Source: Mycolicibacterium peregrinum (GTDB lineage Bacteria > Actinomycetota > Actinomycetes > Mycobacteriales > Mycobacteriaceae). Taken from it: a stretch of 64,000 nucleotides of DNA. Both the position numbers and the translations under genes were made by a program. The stretch covers positions 1-64,000 of the forward strand of contig NZ_LZSO01000014.1 in the NCBI RefSeq assembly GCF_001665785.1, written 5' to 3'. Each line of letters opens with the position of its first letter. The stretch's first letter is position 1. Shown here in pieces: positions 7,139 through 15,708 of the stretch. The notes under the pieces were generated by a model. The model was not told where the DNA came from. It saw only the letters and a list, made by a program, of their open reading frames with translations, and made no database searches.

Positions 7139-10100
7139 ATGTCGGGGGACAGCGTGGTACGGGTGAGGGTGCTCGGGCCGGTACACGCCTGGGTGGGCGA
7201 TGAGCCGGTGGATCTCGGTGCCCGGCTGCAACGCGCGTTGCTGGCGAGATTGGTTGCCGCACACGGACACACGGTGTCCGTCGACCGTCTCATCGATGAC
7301 CTGTGGGAGGGTGAGCCGCCACCCAAGGCGTTAGCGGCTCTGCAGGTCTACGTGTCGCATCTGCGGCGGGCACTCGAGCCGGGGCGGCAGCGACGGGCTC
7401 CGGCCCGCATCCTGGTCAGCGCTGCGCCCGGATACTGTCTGCGACTGCCGGCCGACGCCGTCGACTCCTGGCGGTTCGAGGCGAAAGTCACTGCCGCATA
7501 TGGTGAGTCCGATCCGCAGCAACGTGTGTGCCTGCTCGACGAGGCATTGGCCGACTGGGCGGGAGATCCGTTCGCGGGGGCGGGCGACGCACTGTGGGCG
7601 GCGCCGGAGATCGCCCGGCTGACCGAGCTCCGGCTGGCCTCGGTGGAGGCCCAGGCCGCAGCGCAGGTCGAGCTGGGCCGGTACAGCGCCGCGATCGCTG
7701 CGCTCGAACGGCACGTCGGCGAGAGTCCCGGCCGCGAAGGTGCCGCTGCCGTGCTGGCGACGGCGCTGTATCAGGCCGGACGCCAGACCGACGCGCTGGA
7801 AGTGCTGCGGCGCACCAGGGACCACCTCGTCGATGAACTCGGTCTGGAACCGGGCCGTGCGCTGCGCGACCTCGAGCGCGACATCCTGCGCCAAGCTGAT
7901 CATTTGGAGCCTTCCCGTCCGGCCCAGCCGGCGATCCCGGAGGTCGTCGCGCCCGGCGGTTCAGAACTGACCGCCTACGGCCGGGCCGAGGAACTCGCCG
8001 AAATCGACACTGCCGCACGCGCTGTGGCCGCAGGCAGCAGCGCCGTGCTGTGGATCGGGGGAGAGGCGGGATCCGGCAAGACCACCCTGGCGGCCGCCGC
8101 GACCGCCCGGCTGCGGGCTGCGGGCTGGCGCACCGTGCTCGGCCGTTGCCCGGAGGTCCACGGTGCGCCTGCGGGGTGGGCGTGGACCGAGGTGCTGCGC
8201 GAGCTGTTGGAGGCCGGAGCCCCGGCGGACGACGGAAGGCAGGCGTTGGCGCCGCTGTTGCACGACGTCGCCGCGGTCGAGCCGGGCACGTTCTGGCTGG
8301 GGCATGCGGTGGCCGACGTGTTGAGCGCGGTCGCGGGCAGTCAACCGTTGGCGGTGGTCCTCGATGACCTGCACCGCACCGACGGTTTGACGTTGGAGCT
8401 CCTGCGGCTGGTGGCCGACCGGATCAAGGATCTTCCGGTGTTGGTCATCGGCACGTATCGCCCCTCGGAGGACCGCGGCGAACTCGAGGTGGCGCGGGCG
8501 GCGCTGACGGTACACACCGCGGCACATCTGATTCTCGGCGGTCTCGACGCGGCGGCCACGGCCGCTCTGGCAGCGGACTACGGACTGACCGCCGCCAGCG
8601 GGGAGGCGCTGCGGCTTTTGCGTGAGCGCACGGGCGGCAACCCGTTGTTCGTCCGCGAACTGGCCCGGCTGATGGCTGCAGAGGGGTCGGACGCGGTCTG
8701 GGCGTCGGTGCCCGTCGGTGTTCGAGATGTGTTGCGCCGCAGGTTGGCCCGGTTGCCGGGTCCGACCGTCACTGCACTGCGTCAAGCGGCCGTGCTGGGC
8801 CGCGACATCGACGTCGACCTGCTTGCCGAACTCGGTGGCAACGACCCTGACGACCTGCTCGACGCGCTGGAACCGGCCGTCCTGCTCGGTCTGCTCGACG
8901 AGCCGGCGCCAGGCCGATTGAGGTTTGCCCACTCGCTGGTTCGCGACACGCTCTATGAGGACACCTCCAAACTGCGGCGGTCACGGCTGCACGGTGCGGC
9001 GTTGGAGCTGTTGCGCGCGCCCGGCCGATCCGTCGACCCGGCTGCCCTGGCGCACCACGCGGTCGCGTCGGCCACAGCGGAAACTGCTTTGGCCGCCACG
9101 GCTTTCGCGACAGCGGCAGCCCGTGAGGCGGATTCTGTCGGTGCTCACGTCGAAGCTGCCCGGCAGTGGCGTGCCGCCGTGCAGATGTTGGAATTGGCGG
9201 CCAGTCGCCGGCTGCGCCCCGGCGCCGAGGGCCTCGACCCCGAGATCGACGCCCGGTGCGGGCTGATCTCTGCCCTGGCCCAGTCCGGCGACGCCGTCGC
9301 CGCGCGCATCGAGTTGAAGGCCGCGCTGCAGTTGCTGACCGGGAAGTCGCGCGACGACCTCATGGTGCGGGTACTGACAGCGTGGGACACCCCGCTGGTG
9401 TGGCGGGACCGCGAATACGACGAATCCGATGCGCAGATGATCGGCCTGCTACGCCAGGTGTTGGCCGGTGGTCCGACGGAAGTCACTGCGGCCGATCGGA
9501 TCCGGTTGCTCAAGGCGCTCTATGTGGAGTTGGAGGGCACCGATCCCGAGGGCGCACTCGCCGCCAGCACCGAACTGCTCGAGCTGGCGCGACGCGCCTA
9601 CGCCGACGACCCGGGATCGTCGGGCCGCTTGTTGTGCACTGCCCTCAATGTCCGGGCGTACTGCGCGCTGGGCCCCGACATCGATGCCGAGCGTGAATCG
9701 ACCGCCGCCGAACTGCTGCAGACCGCCGAGGCCACCGAGCAGGCCGACTATCAAGCGGTGGCGCACTGGCTGCTGTCGCTGGCAGCCGGTCATCGGTCCG
9801 ATCTGGTGACCGCGAAACGCCACGTGGACATCGCGGTGGCCCGGGCCGGCACCGGGCAGCTCGTCCATCTCCTCGGCGTGCTGGGATTGTTCCGCGCCCG
9901 GATGTATCTGCTCGCGGCGCGATTGGACGAGGCGGTGGGCGCCTACACCGATCTGGCGGCGCGGATGGTCGAGAACGGTGCCGCCAACGGAGCCAAGCTG
10001 GCGATGGTCGGCCGGGTGACGGGTGAGTTCTGCCTCGGAGACCTCGGTGTGCTGGCCGACGAGTTGGTGTTCTTCTATCGCGAGGTGTCGGTTGCGGCGC

Positions 10101-10462
10101 TGGACGCCGCGGTGCTGGCGCTGATCGCGCGGGGACGCGAGGCAGAGGCTCGCGAACTGTGGCGCGACCGGCAGCCGATCGAGCGGGCGTACTTCTGGCT
10201 TCCGTTCACCGTGCTGCGCGTCAATGCGGCCGTGGCGCTCGGTGATGTCGAGGAGGCAAAGGCCCGGGCGGCGGACCTCGAGCCCTACTCCGGGCGCATT
10301 GCCGGACTCGGTGTCGACGGCCTCATGGTGGGTCCCGTCGACGAGGCGCTGGCCGTCGCCGCGGACGCGCTGGGCCGCCCGGAGCAGGCGGTCGGTTACC
10401 GGGAGGCCGCCGCGAAGTTGAGGGACCGGCTGGCGGCCGAGGCGCGGCGCTTCATCGACTGA
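7139..10462 (+). CDS. Large SARP/BTAD-type transcriptional regulator with AAA (STAND-like) ATPase and TPR-like C-terminus
   Basis: 1107 residues. Residues 1-100 form an OmpR-type winged-helix DNA-binding domain (RVLGPVHAWVGDEPVDLG, then LQVYVSHLRRALE), and residues 100-250 a BTAD domain (RTRDHLVDELGLEPGRALRDLE). An ATPase follows with Walker A GGEAGSGKTT near residue 310 and Walker B LAVVLDDLH near residue 405. The C-terminal 550 residues are alpha-helical and TPR-like; no LuxR helix-turn-helix is seen at the end. This is the AfsR-like architecture, in which ATP and ligand sensing gate DNA binding. Target genes are unknown. It lies 33 nt downstream of serS in the same direction. I do not recall an orthologue beside serS in M. 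tuberculosis. Confidence 0.85.
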   Translation: MSGDSVVRVRVLGPVHAWVGDEPVDLGARLQRALLARLVAAHGHTVSVDRLIDDLWEGEPPPKALAALQVYVSHLRRALEPGRQRRAPARILVSAAPGYCLRLPADAVDSWRFEAKVTAAYGESDPQQRVCLLDEALADWAGDPFAGAGDALWAAPEIARLTELRLASVEAQAAAQVELGRYSAAIAALERHVGESPGREGAAAVLATALYQAGRQTDALEVLRRTRDHLVDELGLEPGRALRDLERDILRQADHLEPSRPAQPAIPEVVAPGGSELTAYGRAEELAEIDTAARAVAAGSSAVLWIGGEAGSGKTTLAAAATARLRAAGWRTVLGRCPEVHGAPAGWAWTEVLRELLEAGAPADDGRQALAPLLHDVAAVEPGTFWLGHAVADVLSAVAGSQPLAVVLDDLHRTDGLTLELLRLVADRIKDLPVLVIGTYRPSEDRGELEVARAALTVHTAAHLILGGLDAAATAALAADYGLTAASGEALRLLRERTGGNPLFVRELARLMAAEGSDAVWASVPVGVRDVLRRRLARLPGPTVTALRQAAVLGRDIDVDLLAELGGNDPDDLLDALEPAVLLGLLDEPAPGRLRFAHSLVRDTLYEDTSKLRRSRLHGAALELLRAPGRSVDPAALAHHAVASATAETALAATAFATAAAREADSVGAHVEAARQWRAAVQMLELAASRRLRPGAEGLDPEIDARCGLISALAQSGDAVAARIELKAALQLLTGKSRDDLMVRVLTAWDTPLVWRDREYDESDAQMIGLLRQVLAGGPTEVTAADRIRLLKALYVELEGTDPEGALAASTELLELARRAYADDPGSSGRLLCTALNVRAYCALGPDIDAERESTAAELLQTAEATEQADYQAVAHWLLSLAAGHRSDLVTAKRHVDIAVARAGTGQLVHLLGVLGLFRARMYLLAARLDEAVGAYTDLAARMVENGAANGAKLAMVGRVTGEFCLGDLGVLADELVFFYREVSVAALDAAVLALIARGREAEARELWRDRQPIERAYFWLPFTVLRVNAAVALGDVEEAKARAADLEPYSGRIAGLGVDGLMVGPVDEALAVAADALGRPEQAVGYREAAAKLRDRLAAEARRFID

Positions 10463-10488
10463 CGCCGGCGGTGCCGGCTCATCGGGGC

Positions 10489-11187
10489 TTATCGGGAGGC
10501 GCCGAAGACTGCCCGCTCCCGGCGCCGGTGCCGCACCAGCAGTCCAGCGAGCATGATCCGCAGCCCGATTCCGGTGTGCTCGGCCAGGGTTGCCCGCTCG
10601 TCGTCGGTCATCACCGTCATCGAGCGCGGACCGTCGAACGACATCCGGCTGCCGTCCCGGGCGGCTTTCTCCACTGCCGCCCAATCGGCCACCGAGACGT
10701 GCTCGGTGATCAGCGGGAACACCTCCATCTCCTCGTCGTTGATGTGTTCGGTCAGCAGGGCCGCCAGTTCGGCCAGCTCGATGGCCATGAGGCCGGCGAT
10801 GTGGCGATCACCCATCGACAGCCGGAACGCCGCGGCGCGGGCTCGCAGCTGCTCCAACCGAGGGTCCAGCGCGGCGTGGTCGTCGATCAGCTCGCTCAGG
10901 TCCACGTGGTCGCCCACACTGGCCTGGATCACCGGCCACAGCACGGCATCTTCGGTGGTGTGGTGATGGTGGATGGAATCGCACAGCAGCTCGACATATC
11001 GGGAGATGGCCCGGGCCCGCCCGGGGGTGCAGATCACATCCCGGTCGCGCACCGCGGCGGCCAGGTCTCCCAGGCGGAGCAGGTCGGCCAGCATCGCACG
11101 GTGTGCCAACGCGATACCCAGCAGGTCCGGCGCGGGGTCACCCGCGCGACGCGGTGAGACGGTGGTGCTTGTGGTGGTGGTCGGCAT
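10489..11187 (-). CDS. Hemerythrin-domain protein
   Basis: A 232-residue cytosolic protein with the HHE pattern expected of a four-helix non-heme di-iron hemerythrin: HRAMLADLLR, SIHHHHTTEDAVLWPVI, DDHAALDPRLEQL and LTEHINDEEMEVFPLI. Such proteins bind oxygen, nitric oxide or peroxide, and some mycobacterial ones affect the SigF/SigB stress response; the specific role here is unknown. The ATG at 11187 is preceded by GAGGAGTG. It converges on the SARP gene with a 26-nt gap. Confidence 0.85.
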   Translation of the reverse strand: MPTTTTSTTVSPRRAGDPAPDLLGIALAHRAMLADLLRLGDLAAAVRDRDVICTPGRARAISRYVELLCDSIHHHHTTEDAVLWPVIQASVGDHVDLSELIDDHAALDPRLEQLRARAAAFRLSMGDRHIAGLMAIELAELAALLTEHINDEEMEVFPLITEHVSVADWAAVEKAARDGSRMSFDGPRSMTVMTDDERATLAEHTGIGLRIMLAGLLVRHRRRERAVFGASR

Positions 11188-11294
11188 GGGACACTCCTCG
11201 GATTCGGCCGATCCGGCGTGGATCGGCACTCGCGGAGCACAGCCTGGTCCCGGCGACTTAAGAGCGACTTGTTTCCGGCTTGTCGCGGCCACAG

Positions 11295-11300
11295 TAGGGT
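11295..11300 (+). promoter_or_regulatory. Candidate -10 box of a leaderless promoter (DUF5718 gene)
   Basis: TAGGGT followed by TGCAGCC (7 nt) and ATG at 11308. The box and spacing are almost the same as at serS. Confidence 0.45.
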
Positions 11301-11307
11301 TGCAGCC

Positions 11308-12138
11308 ATGATCGACATCGACCTTGCCGAATTGCGTAACTGGTTCGGCTTCGGCGTGGCCGGTAACTTCGCGGGGCACCTCGAACAGGCCGGGGAGGCG
11401 GGGGATTTCGTCAAGGTTGTTACCGAAGGGTATGCACCCAAAGGTATCTTCCCGTGGTACGCGCCCGGCCGGGAGGACTTTCTCGGCGAGTTCCCGCTGT
11501 CCAGCGACGCCATCGTGTTGCCGGAGGCCGGTGACGTTGACGGCCCGCTCAACCTTCAGATCGAGCCAGAGGTCGGGGTGGCCTGCCGGGTGGTGTGGAA
11601 CGGCGACACCGTGGTGCGGCTGGAGCCGTTCGCGCTCGGCGCCTTCAACGACTGCTCGATCCGCAGGCCGGGCGCACCCAAGATCAGTTACAAGAAGAAC
11701 TGGGGCCCGGCCTCCAAAGGCGTTGCGCCGCAATTCTTCGAGATCAGTGATCTCACCCCGGACGGTCCGACGGCCACCATGCGGCTGGTCTGCTACCTGA
11801 GCGAGGGCAGTGGCGACGGAGCCGGCCAGCAGCACGCCTACGGGGTGGATTCACCCCTGGTGGGCTACTCGTATTACGGCGAGGTGCTGCTGGACTGGAT
11901 CGTCGAACGGCTGGCCAACCAGAAGGGCTCGGCCGACACGCCGTTGGAGGATGTCGGTGCGTTGATGGTGGCCAGCGGCCATCCCGAGAACGTGCTGATC
12001 GGCATCGGCGCCACCCGCTACACCCCGTTGGGCGAGTCCACCTTCCTCAAGCCGGGCGACGAGGCCATCGTTCGCGTGTACGACAGTGCCTCCAGCGCGG
12101 CATCCGAACTGCGGCAGGTGGTGCGCGCCGCGCGCTGA
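11308..12138 (+). CDS. DUF5718 family protein
   Basis: A 276-residue soluble protein beginning MIDIDLAELRNWFGFGVAGNFAGHLEQAGEAGDF, which I recognise as the DUF5718 family; no catalytic function is established. There is no signal peptide or membrane segment. The ATG at 11308 is chosen because the family N-terminus begins there and a -10-like box lies 7 nt before it; the frame remains open upstream without conserved sequence. It is divergent from the hemerythrin gene (120 nt apart) and converges on the next gene with only 3 nt between stops. Confidence 0.75.
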   Translation: MIDIDLAELRNWFGFGVAGNFAGHLEQAGEAGDFVKVVTEGYAPKGIFPWYAPGREDFLGEFPLSSDAIVLPEAGDVDGPLNLQIEPEVGVACRVVWNGDTVVRLEPFALGAFNDCSIRRPGAPKISYKKNWGPASKGVAPQFFEISDLTPDGPTATMRLVCYLSEGSGDGAGQQHAYGVDSPLVGYSYYGEVLLDWIVERLANQKGSADTPLEDVGALMVASGHPENVLIGIGATRYTPLGESTFLKPGDEAIVRVYDSASSAASELRQVVRAAR

Positions 12139-12148
12139 CGCTCAGCGC
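12132..12148. terminator. Hairpin containing both convergent stop codons
   Basis: GCGCTGA-CGC-TCAGCGC is a perfect 7-bp inverted repeat with a 3-nt loop. The left arm holds the TGA of the DUF5718 gene, and the right arm (read on the minus strand) the TGA of the facing gene. It may act as a weak bidirectional terminator. No U-tract follows on either strand. Confidence 0.4.
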
Positions 12149-12477
12149 CCCAGCAGATCGTCGAGTACCGCGATGAACTCGGCGGGCCGCTGCGGGGTGA
12201 ACGCCGGGTCGGGGCGAGTCCCGTTGACCTTCAAGGTGATCAGGGTCGATTTGATCGGCCGCCAGACGTCCAGTGGCAGCCAGCGGCGCAGGTCGCTGCT
12301 GCCCCATATGCGGAACCGGTTGAGTACCAGGCCGAGTGATTCGGCCCGGTACGAGCGGATGTCCCGCAGCGGGATCACCTTCGAGGTTCCCGACGGGAAG
12401 TGATAGCGCCGCAACGTGATCGCCTCGCGGTCCAACTGGATCAGACCGTCGTCGTAGTACTGGCGCGGGGCGGTCAT
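12142..12477 (-). CDS. Small conserved protein coupled to the MBL/Rieske gene
   Basis: A 111-residue protein (MTAPRQYYDDGLIQLDREAITLRRYHFPSG... ending LLGR) rich in beta strands with alternating charged and hydrophobic residues. It resembles small PH-like domain proteins (IPLRDIRSYRAE, WRPIKSTLITLKV), but no family is assigned with confidence. Its ATG at 12477 overlaps the stop of the upstream Rieske gene (ATGA), so it is translationally coupled and probably works with it. The frame extends further upstream inside the neighbouring gene, but only the ATG junction makes sense. Confidence 0.7.
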   Translation of the reverse strand: MTAPRQYYDDGLIQLDREAITLRRYHFPSGTSKVIPLRDIRSYRAESLGLVLNRFRIWGSSDLRRWLPLDVWRPIKSTLITLKVNGTRPDPAFTPQRPAEFIAVLDDLLGR

Positions 12478-14030
12478 GACTTGCTGCACCGCAGCTCGTG
12501 GCCTTTGGTGGTGAGGCATTTGCCGTTGTCCAGGTTCCACTGCCAGCCGTGCAGGTTGCAGGTGAGGGTGTTGCCTTCGACCACACCGAATTTCGACAGG
12601 TCGGCCTTCAGGTGTGGGCAGCGACGCTGGATTTCCCACCCGTCGAGGGTGATCGACGAGGAGTCGTCGTGGGCTTCGGCGAACCAGCCGTCGGCGTAGG
12701 CGATGCGTTCATCGGTGAGGCATTTGAAGAAGGTGTACAGGTACTCGTTGTAGCCGCCCACGCGCCAGGCTTTGAACCGGGTGGACAGGAAGATGGTGTT
12801 GACCCAGTCTGGTTCGTCGTCGCGTAGCACGGTGCGCACCAGCTCGGGCGGGATCGCGAAGCCGTATCGGAACTTCTCGTCGGCGATGGGTTCGCGGACA
12901 AGGCGTTTGGGGAAGTCCAGTACCACGGTCTCGCTGTGGTCGGGGCCTGACAGCCGCAGTTCCACCGGGTAGCCGATGCCGTCGCAGATCTGATCGGTCT
13001 GGCTCATGATCGGCTCGAACAGTGCCCGCAGTCCCGGTAGCAGAGGTTCACCCGCCGCCGGCGCCCAGGAGGCCTTCTCGGCGGCCAGGACCGGGGCCAT
13101 GCGCTGGGCGAAATCCTCGATGTAGGCAGCCTTGCCGGTGGTGAAGATCGCCTCCGGGTCCTGCACCGGGTGGGTCAGCGAGTCCAGGTGCGAGCCGGTG
13201 AAATCGGCGGTGCTGCCCGGGATCATCAGCAGCCCGCGGTCATGTCCGTGGCGGCGCATCTGGTCCAAGAACACCACCTGGTCGGGGAAGATGTTGGCCG
13301 GATCATCATGGTCGTCGTTCAGATCGCGAAGTTCGGGGTCCAGAAAGCACGGCGGACCGGCCGAGGGGATCACCCAGGTCGCGCCGACCTGTGCGATGTA
13401 CTGGCGGCACCGGTCCATCTGGCGTTGGCGTTTCTGGATGCCGAAGGCCTCTTTGGCGCGGGCGGGCATGTCGTAGACCATCGGGTACCAGATGGCCCCC
13501 GAGTACTGCAGCATGTGCACGTCGATCTGGCCGAAGTCCGAGTGCAACATGTCCAGGTCGACAGGCCGCGCGTCGTTCATGTTGAACACGACGGTCTCGC
13601 CGTCGTCGATGACCAGACCCGAGTCACCGATCGGGCCGTCGGCGGGTGCGCGTAGCGCGATGATCATCACGTCGAGGTCGCCCTTGGGGCCGCGCACGGT
13701 GTGTTTGACCGAATCGGTGGTTTCGAAGAACCGGTGAAAGCCCAGCGCCTGTAGCTCGCGCTGCAGGTCGGGTACCGGGAAGTCGGGCAGCAGTACCACG
13801 GCGTCCTTGTTGACGTGGCGGCGCAGGTTCTGCGGGTCGAAGTGGTCCTTGTGCAGGTGCGACACGTAGAGGTAGTCGACATTTCCCAGCGTCGTCCAGT
13901 CCAACTGCGTGTTGTCGGGGAACGGGAACCAGGAGGCGAAGTAGGCGGGGTTGACCCAGGGGTCGCACAAAATGCTGCCAGCCTTGGTCTCGATCAGGAA
14001 GCCGGCATGCCCGACGCTGGTGACCTGCAC
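12474..14030 (-). CDS. Metallo-beta-lactamase-fold / Rieske [2Fe-2S] fusion protein (Rv3818 type)
   Basis: 518 residues. The N-terminal half is an MBL-fold hydrolase domain with the metal motif VSHLHKDHFDPQN (HxHxDH), near residues 57-65. The C-terminal about 100 residues are a Rieske domain with CPHLKADLSKFG and CNLHGWQW (C-x-H ... C-x-x-H). The domain order resembles the UlaG/CMP-Neu5Ac hydroxylase-like group, but those similarities do not define a substrate. M. tuberculosis Rv3818 has the same size and Rieske domain. The GTG at 14030 is the start; GAAAGG lies 8-13 nt upstream. The last bases overlap the following small gene. Confidence 0.85.
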   Translation of the reverse strand: MQVTSVGHAGFLIETKAGSILCDPWVNPAYFASWFPFPDNTQLDWTTLGNVDYLYVSHLHKDHFDPQNLRRHVNKDAVVLLPDFPVPDLQRELQALGFHRFFETTDSVKHTVRGPKGDLDVMIIALRAPADGPIGDSGLVIDDGETVVFNMNDARPVDLDMLHSDFGQIDVHMLQYSGAIWYPMVYDMPARAKEAFGIQKRQRQMDRCRQYIAQVGATWVIPSAGPPCFLDPELRDLNDDHDDPANIFPDQVVFLDQMRRHGHDRGLLMIPGSTADFTGSHLDSLTHPVQDPEAIFTTGKAAYIEDFAQRMAPVLAAEKASWAPAAGEPLLPGLRALFEPIMSQTDQICDGIGYPVELRLSGPDHSETVVLDFPKRLVREPIADEKFRYGFAIPPELVRTVLRDDEPDWVNTIFLSTRFKAWRVGGYNEYLYTFFKCLTDERIAYADGWFAEAHDDSSSITLDGWEIQRRCPHLKADLSKFGVVEGNTLTCNLHGWQWNLDNGKCLTTKGHELRCSKS

Positions 14031-14108
14031 AAACAGCCTTTCGATGGAGTACTTCGATGCCCGCCCAGCCTAGCCCGAGTTGGGTGATGCGCCGATCCGG
14101 GCTGGGAT

Positions 14109-14114
14109 TAGGCT
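14109..14114 (+). promoter_or_regulatory. Candidate -10 box of a leaderless promoter (first acyltransferase)
   Basis: TAGGCT ends 6 nt before the GTG at 14121. Confidence 0.4.
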
Positions 14115-14120
14115 GGCTAC

Positions 14121-14912
14121 GTGGAACCGGTGTACGGGACTGTCATACAAGTTGCTCGAGCTGCCTGGCGGTTGCAGGGGCTGAAGTTCACGGTGACGGG
14201 GGTGGAGAACCTTCCGGTCACCGGCGGTGCGGTGGTGGCCATCAACCACACCAGCTACTTCGACTTCACCTTTGCCGGCTTGCCCGCCTACCTGCAGAAG
14301 CGGGGCCGCAAGGTGCGGTTCATGGCAAAGAAGGAAGTTTTCGACAACAAGATCACCGGACCGATCATGCGCAGCCTGCGCCACATCGAGGTGGACCGCG
14401 ACAGCGGGGCCGCCTCGTTCGAGTCCGCGGTCGATTACCTCAAGGCCGGTGAGCTGGTCGGGGTGTACCCGGAGGCGACGATCAGCCGCAGCTTCGAGAT
14501 CAAGGACTTCAAGTCCGGTGCAGCGCGGATGGCGATCGAGGCCGGGGTGCCGATCGTGCCGCACATCGTGTGGGGCGCCCAGCGCATCTGGACCAAGGGC
14601 CACCCGAAGAATCTGTACCGGCCCAAGGTGCCCATCTCGATCGCTGTCGGTGAGCCGATCCAGCCCACCTTGCCCGCGCCGGAATTGACCGCGCTGCTGC
14701 ATTCGCGCATGCAACATCTGCTCACCCAGGTGCAGGACGCCTACGGCCCTTATCCGCCCGGTGAATTCTGGGTGCCGCACCGGCTTGGTGGGTCGGCCCC
14801 GACGCTGGCCGAGGCCAACCGGATGGATGCCGAGGAGGCTGCCGCCAAGGCGGCCAGGAGGGCCGAGGCCGGCCCCACCGGACCTTCTGAGCCCACCGGG
14901 GCCCCGGGGTAA
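14121..14912 (+). CDS. PlsC-type acyltransferase, copy 1 (Rv3814c-3816c group)
   Basis: A 263-residue glycerophospholipid acyltransferase family protein. It has the catalytic HX4D motif INHTSYFDF (about residue 48), the phosphate-binding stretch VYPEATISRSFEIKDFKSGAARMA and the third block VPIVPHIVWGAQRIW. The family transfers acyl groups to lysophosphatidate or related acceptors; M. tuberculosis keeps a cluster of such genes at the same place. A GTG start is used, with a -10-like TAGGCT 6 nt before it. It is followed after 7 nt by a close paralogue. Confidence 0.88.
   Translation: MEPVYGTVIQVARAAWRLQGLKFTVTGVENLPVTGGAVVAINHTSYFDFTFAGLPAYLQKRGRKVRFMAKKEVFDNKITGPIMRSLRHIEVDRDSGAASFESAVDYLKAGELVGVYPEATISRSFEIKDFKSGAARMAIEAGVPIVPHIVWGAQRIWTKGHPKNLYRPKVPISIAVGEPIQPTLPAPELTALLHSRMQHLLTQVQDAYGPYPPGEFWVPHRLGGSAPTLAEANRMDAEEAAAKAARRAEAGPTGPSEPTGAPG
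14455..14497. repeat. 43-nt direct repeat, copy A (in acyltransferase 1)
   Basis: 43 consecutive bases encoding the LVGVYPEATISRSFE block are identical to 15248-15290 in the neighbouring paralogue. The flanking regions are clearly diverged. Confidence 0.9.
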
Positions 14913-14919
14913 TTCGCGT

Positions 14920-15708
14920 ATGGAACCGGTCTTCCGAAGTCTGGAGATTGCCGCCGGGCTCGTGGTGCGGGCCACCGGAACCCGGATCACCTTCCGTGGG
15001 CTGGACAATCTGCCCACCACGGGTGGTGCCGTTGTCGCCATCAACCACACCAGCTACGTCGACTTCCTGCCTGCTGCCTTGGCCGCGACCGAACGCGGCC
15101 GCCGGATGCGCTTCATGATCAAGGCGGAGATGGAGCAGGTGAAGCCGGTGGGCTACCTGATCAAACACACCGGGACGATCCCGGTGGACCGCAGGGCGGG
15201 AGCGGGTGCCTACAGCGCGGCGGTGGGGGCGTTACGCCGCGGCGAGTTGGTCGGGGTGTACCCGGAGGCGACGATCAGCCGCAGCTTCGAACTCAAGGAC
15301 TTCAAGACCGGTGCGGCACGCATGGCACTGGAGTCCGGTGTGCCGATCATTCCGTTGATCGTCTGGGGAGCCCAGCGGATCTGGACCAAAGATCACCCGA
15401 AGTCGCTGGGGCGCAAGAATATCCCGGTGAGTGTGGCGGTCGGCGAGCCGATCTGGGCATCGGGTTCGGTCCCCCGGATCGACGACACCTTGCGGGCCGC
15501 GATGTCGGCACTGCTCGAGCAGACCCACCAGGGCTACGCCGAGCCTGCCGGGGCGTATTGGGTACCGAACCGGCTCGGTGGAAGCGCGCCGACACCGGCC
15601 GAAGCGAAGCTGCTCGACGAGGCGGAACTGGCCGAACGTGCGCGTAAGCGGGCGGGCGAAGCGACGAGAAACAGTGGCCGGGCGAGTGAAGCGACGGGAA
15701 ATAATTGA
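14920..15708 (+). CDS. PlsC-type acyltransferase, copy 2
   Basis: A 262-residue paralogue of the preceding gene with the same motif set: INHTSYVDFLPAAL (HX4D), VYPEATISRSFELKDFKTGAARMA and VPIIPLIVWGAQRIWTKDHPK. The two proteins align along their whole length, including the C-terminal GxYWVPxRLGGSAPT block. The ATG at 14920 lies 7 nt after the previous stop, and its own stop overlaps the ATG of the HAD gene. A three-gene operon in lipid metabolism is likely. Acceptor and acyl specificity cannot be read from sequence. Confidence 0.88.
   Translation: MEPVFRSLEIAAGLVVRATGTRITFRGLDNLPTTGGAVVAINHTSYVDFLPAALAATERGRRMRFMIKAEMEQVKPVGYLIKHTGTIPVDRRAGAGAYSAAVGALRRGELVGVYPEATISRSFELKDFKTGAARMALESGVPIIPLIVWGAQRIWTKDHPKSLGRKNIPVSVAVGEPIWASGSVPRIDDTLRAAMSALLEQTHQGYAEPAGAYWVPNRLGGSAPTPAEAKLLDEAELAERARKRAGEATRNSGRASEATGNN
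15248..15290. repeat. 43-nt direct repeat, copy B (in acyltransferase 2)
   Basis: Identical to 14455-14497. A substrate for recombination or a trace of gene conversion between the tandem paralogues. Confidence 0.9.
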
